NCBI GenBank assembly: GCA_003415625.1
Contig: PYIU01000001.1
Coordinates: 4,774,746 to 4,838,745 of the forward strand
DNA: 64,000 nucleotides
From: Aquanectria penicillioides
Lineage: Eukaryota > Ascomycota > Sordariomycetes > Hypocreales > Nectriaceae
Direction of reading: 5' to 3'
Under the pieces are notes generated by a model that had not been told where the DNA came from, made no database searches, and saw only the letters and a list, made by a program, of their open reading frames with translations. Shown here in pieces: positions 1 to 11,520 of the stretch (the first letter of the stretch is position 1; every line of letters begins with the position of its first letter). Made by a program: the position numbers and the translations under genes.

Positions 1-606
1 CGCTTGTATAATTCCGCAACCACATGGCGATGCCTAGCTTGTTCTCCTGTCCCTAATCAACACAATTGGTAGGCAACTCGAAAGCTAGGACGAGTATGAA
101 CCAGGGAGTAAGCACACTACAAACACTTTGACTAAGCATAATTAAAGCTAAAGATTCGAATGCATTTCGGCCCAAATTGATGACGACGTAGCATGACCGG
201 ACACATAACCGGCCTTGCTTGATGGCCTGCCACGGGCCATTGGTTTTGTATCAAGACCTCCTGTACCAGTCTGCAGAAGTCATGGCGGCATCACAGTCGC
301 ATTGGGTTTCACCACACTCGCGCCAGAGCAAGCCGCTGGCATCATGTGCGCATCACAAAGCCACCCTCTACAATCTTCAACAATGTGATGCATCTTCCGT
401 CGAGGTACGCAAAGCACAACTTCTCAAGTCTCTCATCACCCAAAGCAAATACGGCAATGGCATGGCTTTCCCATTGGCCTACCTATCTAGACAGAGAACC
501 TCATTCCTCGGTTGGCGCAAACTACGCTACCGGTACACCATGTAGACTCATCTCCACTCAGCATACCAACAATGGCATTTTCCAAATTTGAAGCTGAACA
601 GACCTC

Positions 607-669
607 ATTTTAACCACTCCAATTGTCCTTGGTCACGAATCTTCTGGTACCATTGTTGAAGTTGGAAGT
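607..669 (+). pseudogene. Remnant of a zinc-dependent alcohol/polyol dehydrogenase
   Basis: A short stretch translates to the hallmark catalytic-zinc region of medium-chain zinc dehydrogenases: TTPIVLGHESSGTIVEVGS, with the G-H-E and following glycine spacing of the family signature. The sequence loses frame straight after it, and no in-frame cofactor-binding domain or second zinc-ligand loop follows. Weakly similar coding-looking DNA may extend upstream to about 290. The TTPIVLGHESSGTIVEVGS wording is closest to the sorbitol/xylitol dehydrogenase branch as I recall it. This is a dead fragment; its true limits are not clear. Confidence 0.6.
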
Positions 670-999
670 ACAGCATGACAACGGGGAACGAAACTCCGGT
701 ATCCTATGACGCACAAGCAAATTCAACTCAGCAAGAAGTCTAGTAATAGTTAACTCGTAGGACTAATCCATGTGGGATAGACTTCCAAATTCGGCAGCAT
801 ACAAGTTATCTGTTGCTTTAGCTGTTTTCAATTATCGCAGCTTATCATTGTAGCTTCTGACCAGTCAGTCTGCCGCCTTGGAAAATGCGCAACAACAGAA
901 TCCCGAAATGATTTCCAAATTAGTCTCTTAGTATCATGGTGGAGAAGTTATGTTTTACCATACCATCGATATGTATAGTCTCTAGCTAGTTCCTCCAAG

Positions 1000-2259
1000 C
1001 CATCCTATTCAATATGCTCAGCGGAAGAAGGTCCAAACAACACAAAATGCACACATGTCAGCATAGAAAAAGCCAGCCTTAGCATTCCAGTTCCAAGCAC
1101 TGGGGTTCATCATGTATGGAATAATGACTTTCATTAATATGTTTATGATGTTGTAGAGATTTCGACCGAGAACGACGGTTCGAGCTCAAAGACGGTCAGA
1201 AGGGATCTCGGGGACGAGAGCATAGCAGACCGGCCCGACCGTCATGTCGTAAACACCAGTGTAACGAACCATCGTCATTGCGACGGCCCATGGGAATGTT
1301 TTATTTTTCAAAGGCGCGATTCCCAAAAAGCCCATTATGAGAAGGATCAGAAATTGCATGCATAGCCCGCTCAGATACAGGGTTCGGCGGCCGAACCGTT
1401 CAATAAGAAATCACAAAATGATAGTGCCTACCGCTCCCAGCTAGTACTGGCCCATGGCAATGTTGAAAGAATTTCGTTCGTTTAGACCCGCTGGCTGGAA
1501 AAAGTATGTCGAGTAACCCATGAAGCCTGGACCCGAAAGGCTCTGGATTTCCCAAACCATGCATGTAATCTCTGTTCGGCGCAGATCAATGCCTTTAGAG
1601 CAGTCCCAACACGAGACTTTTCCGTTCGATTCCAACTCCTAGACGCAGGTATAATGCATCGTAGATACCGTGGAGTCGATGTCGAAATTAGGGTTTGCTT
1701 TCGGGGATGTCAACTTTCGAAGAGCTGTTTTGGCATCTTCAACGCGGCCGTGTCGAACTAGCCACCACCTGTACGCTGGGGGCAAAGAAGAGGATGAAAA
1801 TGAAGCAAGACACAAGGAAAAGGGACCCTGGAACAGTTTTTTCTGTCACCGAATTGTTTTGAAACAATTCCATTGAGAAACAGACCAAAGATTTCTCCAA
1901 CGGCTACACCATTGGCCAAACCGGCTTGCCAAGGTGCGGAGAGTTCGAAAGACCAGCCTGCTTGCTCTTGTCCATACCGTCATTGGAATGACTTAAAGGC
2001 AAACAATCCTGGTCAAAGATTGACGTCGTATTCTTCCATTATGATGCAAGCTGAAATAATAATGGAAAGGCATAGGGCTTGGGTAAAGCTTGAGGCCCTC
2101 CAGAAGTGGCATCTGTGCTTCCTTTTGGGCTGCCTTGGATGCTCTTAGGAGGCTTTTCAGTGAATCTTCCTCTTTTAAGACAGACTGTTCAGCTTCTTGA
2201 CTCTTTCGATACTTATACCTTACCATGAGGCTGGATAGGGGATGCAGTGAAACGTGCAT
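1000..2259 (-). pseudogene. Decayed MFS sugar (maltose/alpha-glucoside-type) transporter
   Basis: Read on the minus strand, pieces of a sugar permease follow each other in the right order but in shifting frames. They are an N-terminal cytoplasmic part near 2250-2050, the segment APWQAGLANGVAVGEIFGLF near 1930-1870, then GPGFMGYSTYFFQ near 1530-1490, ERFGRRTLYLSGLCMQF near 1400-1340, and VCYALVSEIPSDR near 1230-1195. ERFGRR is the conserved R-x-G-R-R loop of the sugar porter family. TAG and TGA stops fall inside conserved segments (for example at 1441-1443 and 1414-1416), with several frame breaks. The set resembles fungal MAL-type permeases. Stops in place of Trp or Gln fit C-to-T decay. Together with the dehydrogenase relic it marks an eroded sugar-use locus. 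Confidence 0.75.
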
Positions 2260-3381
2260 TCTGACTACGACGACTTAGTGCAATTTCCCCAACCTTCCCC
2301 CGGATCCCTGCATTGGACCACACTCGTAGTCGTTTGTGGGGAGCATGATCGCCCTTTTCATCGGACAATCATATTCCGTGTGGTCTTGACCTTGAGCTAA
2401 GGTTGGCTTGGTGGTATCTTGGCAAAGGTTTGATGTGTTAGCTTTCGTCAAGGGAAAGCCTTGGGTTCAAGCTAAAGGCCAAGACAATGGACTTAATTTT
2501 TCCGTCCCAATGCTCATCAGCTCATTACGGATGTTGTTTGTGGCAGGGTCAGAGCCCATCTATCCTTGTCTCGTGAGAGAACCGAGGGATCTGGTTATCA
2601 CTTTGGTACCTGGGGCTGCTGAAGAGCTTGTTGTTACGAGGCGGCCAGCACGAGCGGACGGGATAAAGTCTCATGGATGGTGATCGCAGCATTCCTGCAA
2701 TTTCCGAGCATCGAATGACCGTAATACGATTACTTAAAAAGTGATTCGCAAAGCGGCTGTTAAATGGTAGACCGCATCATCATAGCGCTGAGTTTGCTTT
2801 GTATTCTCTGTCCAAGGTTACATGTTTCAAGAGCTCAGTTGAGAGTCCCTCTATCAGATAATTACTGACCACCGGGCCATTATTTTATTCTGGCTGGAAA
2901 TTATTCGCGATTCGGCAGTCTAGACATCTAATACGTTCCGGGCTCTAACTCATCACAATCGATATCTACCCTAAATCCTCAGCATGGGCTTTTAATGCAA
3001 AGTTTCTTTCTAGCTTTCACCAAGACATATGAGGCGGTAAAACTCGATTTTAAGCTGGGAAAGAAACGATAGATCCATTGCCACCGAAGTACTGTATGTT
3101 GATGAGCTCCACAGTTCAATTGACCTGAATATACCGATGATATCCTTCACTCCCACGTGATTGAATCCGCCAACTCGAAATCGGAGATGGGCGGGGACCC
3201 GTGGGGTAAAGCCACAATTCAGTTTCCAAGTATTTCTCGTCTCAGTCACAGATACCTTGGGGCTTGAGGCTCATTCGTAATTATATTTCGCGTAGGCTGT
3301 GGCCCCATAAACATTCTCCCGGTTATGGATTGTCCCCCTGATTTTCTGTGACAAGAGGGGTAAGTTTGTTGCCCATCAAGG
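2260..3381. other. Intergenic stretch with no supportable gene
   Basis: Short reading frames exist (for example 2408-2683 on the plus strand), but none starts, splices or translates like a conserved protein. The last few hundred bases before 3382 presumably hold the promoter and leader of the Zn2Cys6 gene. Confidence 0.5.
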
Positions 3382-4917
3382 ATGGCTACCCCTCAAAAGC
3401 CAGCCGAGACAGCAAAAGGTAGAAAATATTCCTTCCTTCACGCTCTGGGATGATTCTGAAGGTTCCCAGGCTGTCGTATGTGCGTGAATAGGCGCATACG
3501 TTGCGACTTCAAGCGCCCATCCTGCCAAAAGTGTCTCAGAAAAGGGTTGACATGCCCGGGATATGGGCCCCGCATCAAATGGGTTGACGGTGTTGCCGCA
3601 AGAGGTCGACTCAAAGGACACAAGATTCCAGATCCTCATCGAAATCAAGAGGCTCAAGCTTCGAAGCCCTCGGTATCTTTCCTGATCCCATCAACTAGGG
3701 TGACACGAAGACGCGAAGCTTTCACGAGCAGATCCGCCGTGGAGTTACACGGCGAGTTCCACTCCTTCGCCGGGCTCCTAGAGTACTATGGCCAAAGCAT
3801 TGCAGGCCTCATGGTTTGGCTTGATACGGACCAGAATGCCTACCGGCGACGCGTTATACCCTTGGCCAGGAACGAGCCCGGCCTTCGTCTCGCCGTTGCC
3901 GCAATAGCAGCTCACCATGGCTCCAATTTATTCCCACATAACCCACCCAACTTTCCTGAGTTGGCTCGAGATGCATGCTTAGGGCTCATCCAACGCAGTG
4001 CTGAGGAGATGACCCAGCGTCTTACCGCGGGTTCAGTACTAGATTCCAGAACTGATCTTGTCAGTGCCGAGTGGATGTTGGCGTCCGTCCTCATCATGAT
4101 CTGCTTTGAGATGGTTCAGTCTCGTTTAGAAGCGGCTGAGTGTCATCGACGAGCTGCCCGGACCATTGTAAACATCTTTGGTCCAGCCCAGGAGCGAACC
4201 AGCGAGCTATTTTGTTTCCTCCAAAACCAGTTGGCTATTCACGATGTCCTTGCCTCTACAACATCATTTAATCTCGAAGACGTCAGGAATACAATATCTC
4301 CACCAGCAAATTCGGAAGCATTTTTGTTCTCTGATTACCTTTCGGTACTCCACAAAGTCACTCTGACATCCCGACAAATTGCTCGTCATTCACAGGATGC
4401 TACCCAACTAGCTCTACCACAGATTCAGAACAAGACATCTGTTCGCTCTCAATTTGAACATGCAAGGGGGGCTACTTTGATGGCCGCAGGAAGGCTTTGT
4501 GTTGGGGATTCCGAACAGCGCCGTGACCTGATCCATCTCGTCGAGGTGTACCATAATGCAGCTCTGCTTTATTCCTATCGATGCATGGGGCTCGAAAAAT
4601 TGGATCCGATCACATATTTGGAACATGGAGCCCTGGCTTCAAGACTCCCCGACCAGCTCCTACAATTTACTGACCAAAATCCATGGATCCAAAATTTACC
4701 CTGGCCTGCACTAATTGCAGGAACTGAGTGTCACGGGGATAAAGAGCGGCAAGCCAAAGTGGTGAAGGTTTTTCTAGACATCTATGGGGCCACCAGATTT
4801 AAGCACTACTTGGAGATCCTCCAATTTCTTGAGGCTTTCTGGGACGGAACAGAAACTGACTGGAGAGTCCTCGCCCATGAATGGGAGTTGGCTGGACGCC
4901 GCATCATCGCTGTATAA
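3382..4917 (+). CDS. Zn2Cys6 fungal-type transcription factor
   Basis: Two exons, 3382-3418 and 3470-4917, joined across a 51-nt GT-AG intron, give a 494-residue protein. The start at 3382 is chosen because only the spliced form supplies the first cysteine. The cluster is then complete at C14, C17, C24, C31, C34 and C41 (CRMCVNRRIRCDF...CQKCLRKGLTC), the Zn2Cys6 DNA-binding fold. The long remainder is the fungal-specific regulatory half, with helical segments such as LAVAAIAAHHGSNLF and the C-terminal KHYLEILQFLEAFWDG seen in many Zn2Cys6 regulators. It acts in the nucleus and its targets are unknown. It converges on a dioxygenase gene with a 42-bp gap, so local pathway control is plausible but unproven. 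Confidence 0.88.
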
Positions 4918-4959
4918 TGAACAAAGAACTCCACTAGGAACAAAATAACACCCATGTGG

Positions 4960-6016
4960 TTACTTACGCACCGTCTCCTCGTCAACGATCCCGAAAATGA
5001 CCTCCATCGGGTCCTTGTATGTATACAGCCCCAATGCAGGAGGGCAGATCCCATATCCTAACAAGCGCAGCAATTGAGGAGAGAAGTTTCGGGCCTTGGC
5101 GACTTCTGGGGGAAGTTCAAGGTATTGGTTCTCTTCCTGCCGAAGCGTTCCTTTGCACATGAAAACTCCAATTGTCTCGCGTGCCTCGTCCCTGCGTGGT
5201 GCACAATGTTAGAATTGACACTTCAATGGTCTGATGGGGGCATCATGAGCTCATACTTGGTTGTATTCGAGCCGCCCGCATGGTATACGTTTCCCACAAA
5301 TATCAGAGCGTCGCCAATCTCAAGTTCTCCTGGGATTGCTTCGTGGTCCAATGGACATCTATCAGGACCCCAGAGGTGACTCTTGGGGATGACAATTGTG
5401 GCACCATTTTCCTTTGTTGTTTTGCTCAATGCCTATGACCAGTCATTAGATTTCTCCTCAATTGTGTATTCCTTCGCTATCATTAGACACGTACCGTCAC
5501 ACAGCCGAGCATTACCGGCATGTCGACGTTCCGAGTATGGTAATCGGCATCGTCCCTGTGAAGGGCCTGCTGGGATCCTCCAGGCTCAACCCGGAAGCCC
5601 ACAATGCTAGCAATTTGAGGCTTGCCTTCAACGCTGAGCTGTTTCTGGCCTTCCCAATATGTGTACGTGCTCGTCAACATCCTGTTCGCCACAGATTGGA
5701 AAAGTGGATTTACGACAAGCTCAGCGCTGGCGTCAGAATGAGCCAGAATGCCAAACGCGCGTTTCGTCGTTGTAGGGAAGAAGCCCGACTCATCAACTCG
5801 ATCAAAGTCAAAATGGGGCTTTAAATCATCTTTGATTCGTTTGCAGAGGTCCTGAGATACCAGGGACTTGACAATGACAGCTCCGTCGCGGTTCAAAATC
5901 GACTCCATCAGAGCCTCATCTACGTTTGGGTCAGTGGCATAAACAGTAGTGAGAGATTTGCCGGCCTCTGTCGGGAAAGCAGCATTTGGGGAATATTGAG
6001 AAGACATTGTGGGCAT
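4960..6016 (-). CDS. Phytanoyl-CoA dioxygenase (PhyH) family Fe(II)/2-oxoglutarate oxygenase
   Basis: Three exons on the minus strand, 5495-6016, 5257-5432 and 4960-5191, are separated by introns of 62 and 65 nt (GTACGT...TAG and GTATGA...CAG). They give 309 residues, the usual size of fungal PhyH enzymes. The iron ligands are visible: H153-R-D155 in QQALHRDDADYH and the distal H225 in NVYHAGGSNTT. The phrase GFRVEPGGSQQALHRDD is typical of the branch that includes the fungal endoperoxidase FtmOx1 and meroterpenoid oxygenases. Such enzymes oxidise small molecules using 2-oxoglutarate, O2 and Fe(II). A second ATG three codons in (6007) could also be the start. The substrate cannot be told from sequence. 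No backbone synthase gene is visible nearby, so this is not a full biosynthetic cluster. Confidence 0.9.
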
Positions 6017-6984
6017 CTTTCAAAGTCGAACACAATGGTAAATGCCAAGTCAACCAGCTTGGTAAGAAAGACGAGACGGGTGAGTTGAAGGCAGTGACCA
6101 AGAAGACAAGTATGAACCAAACAGCTGAGATGTTTGATTCTAGATCAGATCAGATTTTCCAACCCAGGAGCCTCTTCTCTTCTTATAATGCCCATGCCTT
6201 GGCGCTGGGAATAGGGCAACTTCGGCTTCTCAGTATAGTAGCCAAACTGGGAATGGTTGCCCAACATCGATTTCTCTGTGTAGTATCCAAAAGCGGATTA
6301 GCGCGCTGTGGATCGACATGCATCAGCTTAATCGACGAGATGACCCTGCAAGTGATTAGTCTCTCAAGATAATAACCGGATTCGGCAAGTAGTCATGCAG
6401 CTCATGCACCATGGAACCTGCCTGCGAAACAGCCCTGCCGTCGCACCAGAGGGAGGCCAGGATTACACAAAAAAAGGCTTCGAGGGACCAGAAACTGTGG
6501 CGCCGCGTTCATGTGGCTTCAGAAACACTAACTTTTCATGTTTCTTTTCATCAATGAATTGGAGGCTCTATGACCGACCCTTGGTGGCACTCGTTCACAT
6601 TACTTCAGGCCTAACCGGTTCGTTCCTGAGGACAGATCCAAAAGAAATGCTGTTTTTCTTTTCTACATCAGCCATGTTCTAGTGTTCAAGAAAATATCCA
6701 AACCTCGAACAAGATGGCAATCTGCAATCGTACCCTAGGAGGGCCGGCCGTGTCTGCGTTCTAGCTATTACCTATTACCATGTTCCAATAGTTAAGAGAA
6801 CACAAATAAATTGGGTCTCAATTCACTACAAGTCTTGGGGTTAAATATTGCTGCTGATCAGAGTGTTGTCTCGCACGATTTCTCCAATACACCAAATCTG
6901 TCAAAGCAAAGAATTGTGAACACCTCTCGACTATCCAGGACCTGTTTTCACCTCGTATTGCCAGCAGACGACCTCTCTATCAAC
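6017..6984. other. Intergenic region between the dioxygenase and the cysteine-rich gene
   Basis: This gap between two gene starts should hold divergent promoters. The 174 nt before the ATG at 6985 stay open in the frame of the downstream gene but contain no ATG, so I treat them as leader. I see no other gene. Confidence 0.5.
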
Positions 6985-8898
6985 ATGTCCTTTAACCCAG
7001 GATTTCACAACCCTGATCCCCTTGCTAACCTCGACCCCTCCGATGATTGCGATGAGGTCTTAATCAGGGCTCTTCATGAGGGCATTATTGAACCTGGCGT
7101 ATCCGCTACTAGCCAACCAATTGTCAGTCCTCAGAATGCCTTTACCATCAATGATCATAACAGCTATTACGGCACCAACCAGGCACAGGTTTCTGCTGCA
7201 GCTCAGGTAGGAGGGAAGCGCGATGCCACTGCTGACGAATCGAATCAAGGTCCCGGTAAGAGACAGAAGCCTTCATCGCCTTCTCAGGCCAAAGTCGGTA
7301 ACAGCGGACATGATGCTCTGGCAAACTCTCTGGAGACGGCCAAGGAGAAAAAGAATAGGGAGCGGAGAGAAAAGGAGAAGGCACGGAAAGAAAGAGAACA
7401 GCAAGAAATCAGGGATGGTGTCCGCCCAGAACCAGGCGCCGTGTGCGACTTCTGCAGCAGCCATCCCGAAATTCACAACCGACAGCCTTGCAACTTGATC
7501 TGGGCGCCCAAATACAAGCCCCTACTGGCGGTAGAGTGTCAAAACTGCGCCGACTACCGTTCGCAAAATCCTGGAGTCACTGTCACTTGCCAGATTGGCC
7601 CAAAGATCGAGTTGGGGCACCATCGTTACGGCATTAATGACCCAGTCTTTCCCCCAGTGCAAGCTTGCGACGCGTGCATTGCTCGTGGAATTCAGAATAC
7701 GTGCGACGTCGATGCCTTCCTAGGAGAAGGATGCAGCAACTGTGGAGCTGAGTGCCCTGTCGGCGATATCTATTTCCCGCATCGTCCACGGACGACCCCG
7801 GCTCGGCCTTGGTTCCGACATGCCTGTGAACGGTGCTCTGATCCGAAGAGGAAGACAGTTCCTGACAGCGAGAAGTGCACCTGGCTAACCGATCGCACCA
7901 CTTGGGATGAAGGATGCTCGCGGTGTCAGCACGACAAGACAGCCTGCCTCAAGAATGGCGATCTACTTTTTGATCCAAAGAATCAGGAGCCAACAACGGC
8001 TTGGAAACGGACATGGGTACCACAGATCAATCCTTTGAAAGATATCACAGAGATTAAACCTCATGATAGATGGCGCAAAAAGTGCAAGGCATGCATTGAG
8101 TTTCGGGGCTCAAACAAGTGCTTCGTCTTGACATCTGATCCACGTACAGCATGCCTCCGCTGCACAGAGCTGGGCATCGACTGCATCGCACTGTCTGAAC
8201 AAGAGGTGCAGGAAACTGGCAATCAAGAGGAGACTGGGCAACCGAAGCAAACAGAGATTGTGGAAACCTTGTTCCCCATCTCAAATCTGGGACGGGTTGG
8301 TTTTGGTCCCAATATGCCCTTCGAAATCTGCCAGAGGTGCAGGGAAACTGGGCGCCCTTGTGATCGTCAGCGACCCTGCGACTCTTGCGTTGGGCATGAA
8401 GAGGGAAACCAATGCGATGATTGGAATAAATCCAAGGCTAAGTCTATCCACAACTGTTGTCGCCGTTTCGCAACCCCGCCAGGGCCTCTTTACTATCTTG
8501 CCCATGGTTATGGAGCAGAGGGCGTCCACACCGTCAAAGACGGTTCCAACACCTGGGATTGGATTGGACCCATCACGGCCAAATATGCCACGGTTGATGC
8601 GGCTTCGAACGAGCTGGGCGTTTTCCTATCGGTGCTGAATAAGAGCAAAGATCTCCGGCCCTTTGGGATGGCTCCTCACAGCGGTCCTGGAGGTGCTCTG
8701 GGTGCTCTGGCGCCATCGGAAATCACCACGGACAGTTTGGACAAGATCCTTCGCGCGTCGTCAGCTACCATTGGAGTCCCTAACCAATATCCGGCATTTA
8801 GAGAAACACTTCAATTCATGTCTGCCCCAGATTGGCCGGAGGGTTGGGACGGAGTGGTCATTCCAGTCCCGAATGCTTCATCTCAGCCTCGATCGTAG
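6985..8898 (+). CDS. Multi-cysteine-cluster protein, family not recognised
   Basis: A single open frame from ATG 6985 gives 637 residues; this is the first methionine of the frame. Residues about 115-145 are highly charged (KEKKNRERREKEKARKEREQ), probably a basic helix. The next 350 residues carry at least eight CxxC groups, many in the form C-x2-C-x6/8-C (GCSRCQHDKTAC, ACLRCTELGIDC, KCKACIEFRGSNKC, ACDACIARGIQNTC). Near residues 449-477 is a full C-x2-C-x6-C-x5-C-x2-C-x8-C array starting CQRCRETGRPC, which fits the Zn2Cys6 spacing. It looks like a tandem series of half Zn-Cys clusters with one complete binuclear-type cluster, so zinc binding and a nuclear role are inferred. No enzyme domain is seen. 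The neighbour at 9383 is also cysteine-rich and in the same orientation. Confidence 0.75.
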   Translation: MSFNPGFHNPDPLANLDPSDDCDEVLIRALHEGIIEPGVSATSQPIVSPQNAFTINDHNSYYGTNQAQVSAAAQVGGKRDATADESNQGPGKRQKPSSPSQAKVGNSGHDALANSLETAKEKKNRERREKEKARKEREQQEIRDGVRPEPGAVCDFCSSHPEIHNRQPCNLIWAPKYKPLLAVECQNCADYRSQNPGVTVTCQIGPKIELGHHRYGINDPVFPPVQACDACIARGIQNTCDVDAFLGEGCSNCGAECPVGDIYFPHRPRTTPARPWFRHACERCSDPKRKTVPDSEKCTWLTDRTTWDEGCSRCQHDKTACLKNGDLLFDPKNQEPTTAWKRTWVPQINPLKDITEIKPHDRWRKKCKACIEFRGSNKCFVLTSDPRTACLRCTELGIDCIALSEQEVQETGNQEETGQPKQTEIVETLFPISNLGRVGFGPNMPFEICQRCRETGRPCDRQRPCDSCVGHEEGNQCDDWNKSKAKSIHNCCRRFATPPGPLYYLAHGYGAEGVHTVKDGSNTWDWIGPITAKYATVDAASNELGVFLSVLNKSKDLRPFGMAPHSGPGGALGALAPSEITTDSLDKILRASSATIGVPNQYPAFRETLQFMSAPDWPEGWDGVVIPVPNASSQPRS

Positions 8899-9382
8899 CA
8901 AAAGCCATCGCAACCTTCCCAACTCAGATTGCAGTTTCGAAAAGTGTTTGAACGCAGGGGCCCACCGTGTAATGGTAAGTGCCTGCGTAGGTAGTTAGGG
9001 AATGAATTTAATAGGACAGTCAGATAGGAAATAAACAACAGTCAGGAGGAGCTTCCCAAGGATGATGATATGACAAGACGATGGTGACATGTCCCTATGC
9101 GGCAACACCCCCTTCTCCATCCCGAGTTGCCAGGCAACCAACCAACTACTTTATTTTGTTCATCATCAATAGGTGCTTTTGTATCTGTGACAACAGCGAG
9201 GGAAACAGCATTCCAATAGAACAGCAGGAGGTAATAGCGAGCTTCCTCCTAAAACGCCACCTATCCTTGGCACTTCGATCCAATCTGCAACCAACCTCAA
9301 CAAACATATCTCAAGACTTAGTAAGATAAAAAAAAAATACAAAATCTTGACGAGATCCACTGATAATACAAGTAACGAAAGG

Positions 9383-10528
9383 ATGGACAACTTCAGGGAC
9401 AAGGTGCAAGCTACTACAGAAACTTCGAGTCAGCAATCACCTGATGACCGGGACATGGCCACCAAAGGCCACACACCCAATGTCGAAGACGACCAAGAGG
9501 CTGCAGGGTTCAACCCATTTCTCAATGTCGATTTAGCAAATATCCCAACTGGGCGTAAATTAGTTCGAGTGGCGCCTTCGCGCTGGAAGGCCTACAACTA
9601 CCTTGAGGGAATCGATATGTCTCATTGGCAACACCAACAAGATCCCGTCTTCGACAACCCAGCCTCTGATTTCAGCCCCTACCGTCTCTTCACCTACATT
9701 AATGACCCCGCGGCTCTTGACAATCCTAGCCGTGACGCTCTTGCTGACATTCACCTTGGAACTCACCAAGGGCGCCCCACTAGCAACCACTGCATGGAAC
9801 CTACACAGCTTGAGGGACGCGGTGAATGTAAGCAGCCTGTCATAGATCATGTCGGATGTGGAAGCCTGGCTCATCGCCAATTCCACAACGTGCCAAACTT
9901 CTTCGTCTGTGAAGACTGCGATGCCTCGAGTGCGATGGCCGTGATCAATCCCAAAGGCAACCCCATCACAAGAAACGAGATAATCAGCATGCGCGCCTAC
10001 ACATGCAACGAATGCGCGAATCGACTTGTTCATGACGAGAATGCCATATCAACTCTGCCCAGCGATGGCCAACGCCGAATTTGGGGCATTATCGACGGTC
10101 AACCTCTTCCAACCAAAATCCACTACAAAGGTCAAGCCTTGCTCGACTCATCCATTAATTATGAGGCGAGAGTCATGCCAGCCACTAGGTGCGCCTGTGC
10201 GACGAAGCTCCTAGAACAAACACTTTGCCGTTACCATCGATTGTACTATGCCGAGCTTGCAATGCGGCAAGCGGCGATGGTAAACGAATTTCGACTTCTC
10301 CGTTTCGGCAATCCTGTATGCCCTGTATGCATCAGCTATAAAGGTCCTTGCACCGTCAACTTTTCCGCGGATAGTCTAGGTTTCCCGACTGCGGGAGGTC
10401 AGGCGACAGCGTGGGTATGTATGGTGTGCAATGACTGGGTGCTCAACCAGCACAATGATATCAATAATAGGCCTGAATTAGTACCAGGGACCTTGATCGG
10501 CAGAGATGTGAACGAGGTATTCCACTAA
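9383..10528 (+). CDS. Cysteine-rich hypothetical protein (CxxC pairs)
   Basis: An intronless frame of 381 residues starts at ATG 9383 (MDNFRDKVQ...). The first 130 residues are acidic and polar with a conserved-looking SRWKAYNYLEGIDM segment. The rest carries spaced cysteine pairs: CEDC, CNEC, ATRCACATKLLEQTLCRYH, CPVC and CMVCNDW, suggesting two or three treble-clef or ribbon-type zinc sites. I do not recognise the family. It lies 484 bp downstream of the other cysteine-rich gene in the same orientation. The two proteins share a style rather than obvious colinear sequence. Codon use and length argue for a real gene. A role in nucleic-acid or protein binding is only a guess. Confidence 0.65.
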   Translation: MDNFRDKVQATTETSSQQSPDDRDMATKGHTPNVEDDQEAAGFNPFLNVDLANIPTGRKLVRVAPSRWKAYNYLEGIDMSHWQHQQDPVFDNPASDFSPYRLFTYINDPAALDNPSRDALADIHLGTHQGRPTSNHCMEPTQLEGRGECKQPVIDHVGCGSLAHRQFHNVPNFFVCEDCDASSAMAVINPKGNPITRNEIISMRAYTCNECANRLVHDENAISTLPSDGQRRIWGIIDGQPLPTKIHYKGQALLDSSINYEARVMPATRCACATKLLEQTLCRYHRLYYAELAMRQAAMVNEFRLLRFGNPVCPVCISYKGPCTVNFSADSLGFPTAGGQATAWVCMVCNDWVLNQHNDINNRPELVPGTLIGRDVNEVFH

Positions 10529-11520
10529 AGTTGAACTAATAGTATTGCGAGGTCGGGAACTATGCAGCATCGGTAGACGGGGTGGAGGTGGAGGGCACAT
10601 GCGCAACCTGTGAAAAATGCACCAAACCATAGATCAACTTTCTCAAACAATGAGTGATGTTTGATAAAGACTGACCTCGAGAGATCAAGGTGACCATGCT
10701 CAGTTATGCCCGTAGAAATGAGATTGCCATATTTGCATTATTTCGAATAAAAAATATTCACGAAAAGGCCCCGCTGGAAAATGTGCAGATCTGCCGGATG
10801 TAGTAGATAAACTCAACGGAGGGTGTTTGAATAAAAGGGGGAATTGAATTTTTCTGACTGTGACCACTGCTGCCGGAGAGAAGGAAACCTCATTGAAGAA
10901 AAGAAATTACAGGTATGAAATAATGGATATAGGGAAGAAACGCAGAACCCATATTTAGTCTTCGAAATTCATCCTCCCGGTGACACAAAAAAGATAAAAA
11001 AAAAAAAATTGGGCGTCTCTCGCGAGGTCCTTGGGGGCCAGCATTTTGCCTACACGGCATCGGCAGCACAAGCTTCCCCGTCTTTGTCTCTCTCTCCGGT
11101 AATAAATGGTCCTTTTTATCCACGACGTGCAAAATGAGGCACACCACAGGGACCGCCGTACCAAATGCCATGTGCCATCGACCATGATGGCCCGTCTCGC
11201 TTCGAGATCCCATTGGCACGGCCGGCCGTCTTTGCCGTATCGCTGCGACATATCCGTGGGTTGCGTCGAAAAGTCCAAGTGCGTGTGCAGTAAAGCCAGA
11301 ACCCGACTCCCCGTCCGATGCATATCAACATTTTGATCCCCATATCCTTCCAAAGAAAGCCGCCTGTTGCGTTGGAATCGATAACAGAGCGCGCGATTGA
11401 TGGAGCCCGGGACATGACGGGTATCCGCTCGTCAGTCGTCTACACCACGCCTCGTCGCGCTTCGAGATGCGAAATCATCCCCCTCTTCTTCTCCCTTCAC
11501 ACGCTTTGTGTACCCACTGC
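10529..11520. other. Convergent intergenic region
   Basis: This is the shared 3' side of the cysteine-rich gene (+) and ras1 (-). It includes an A-run near 10996-11007. No coding signal is supportable. Confidence 0.5.
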
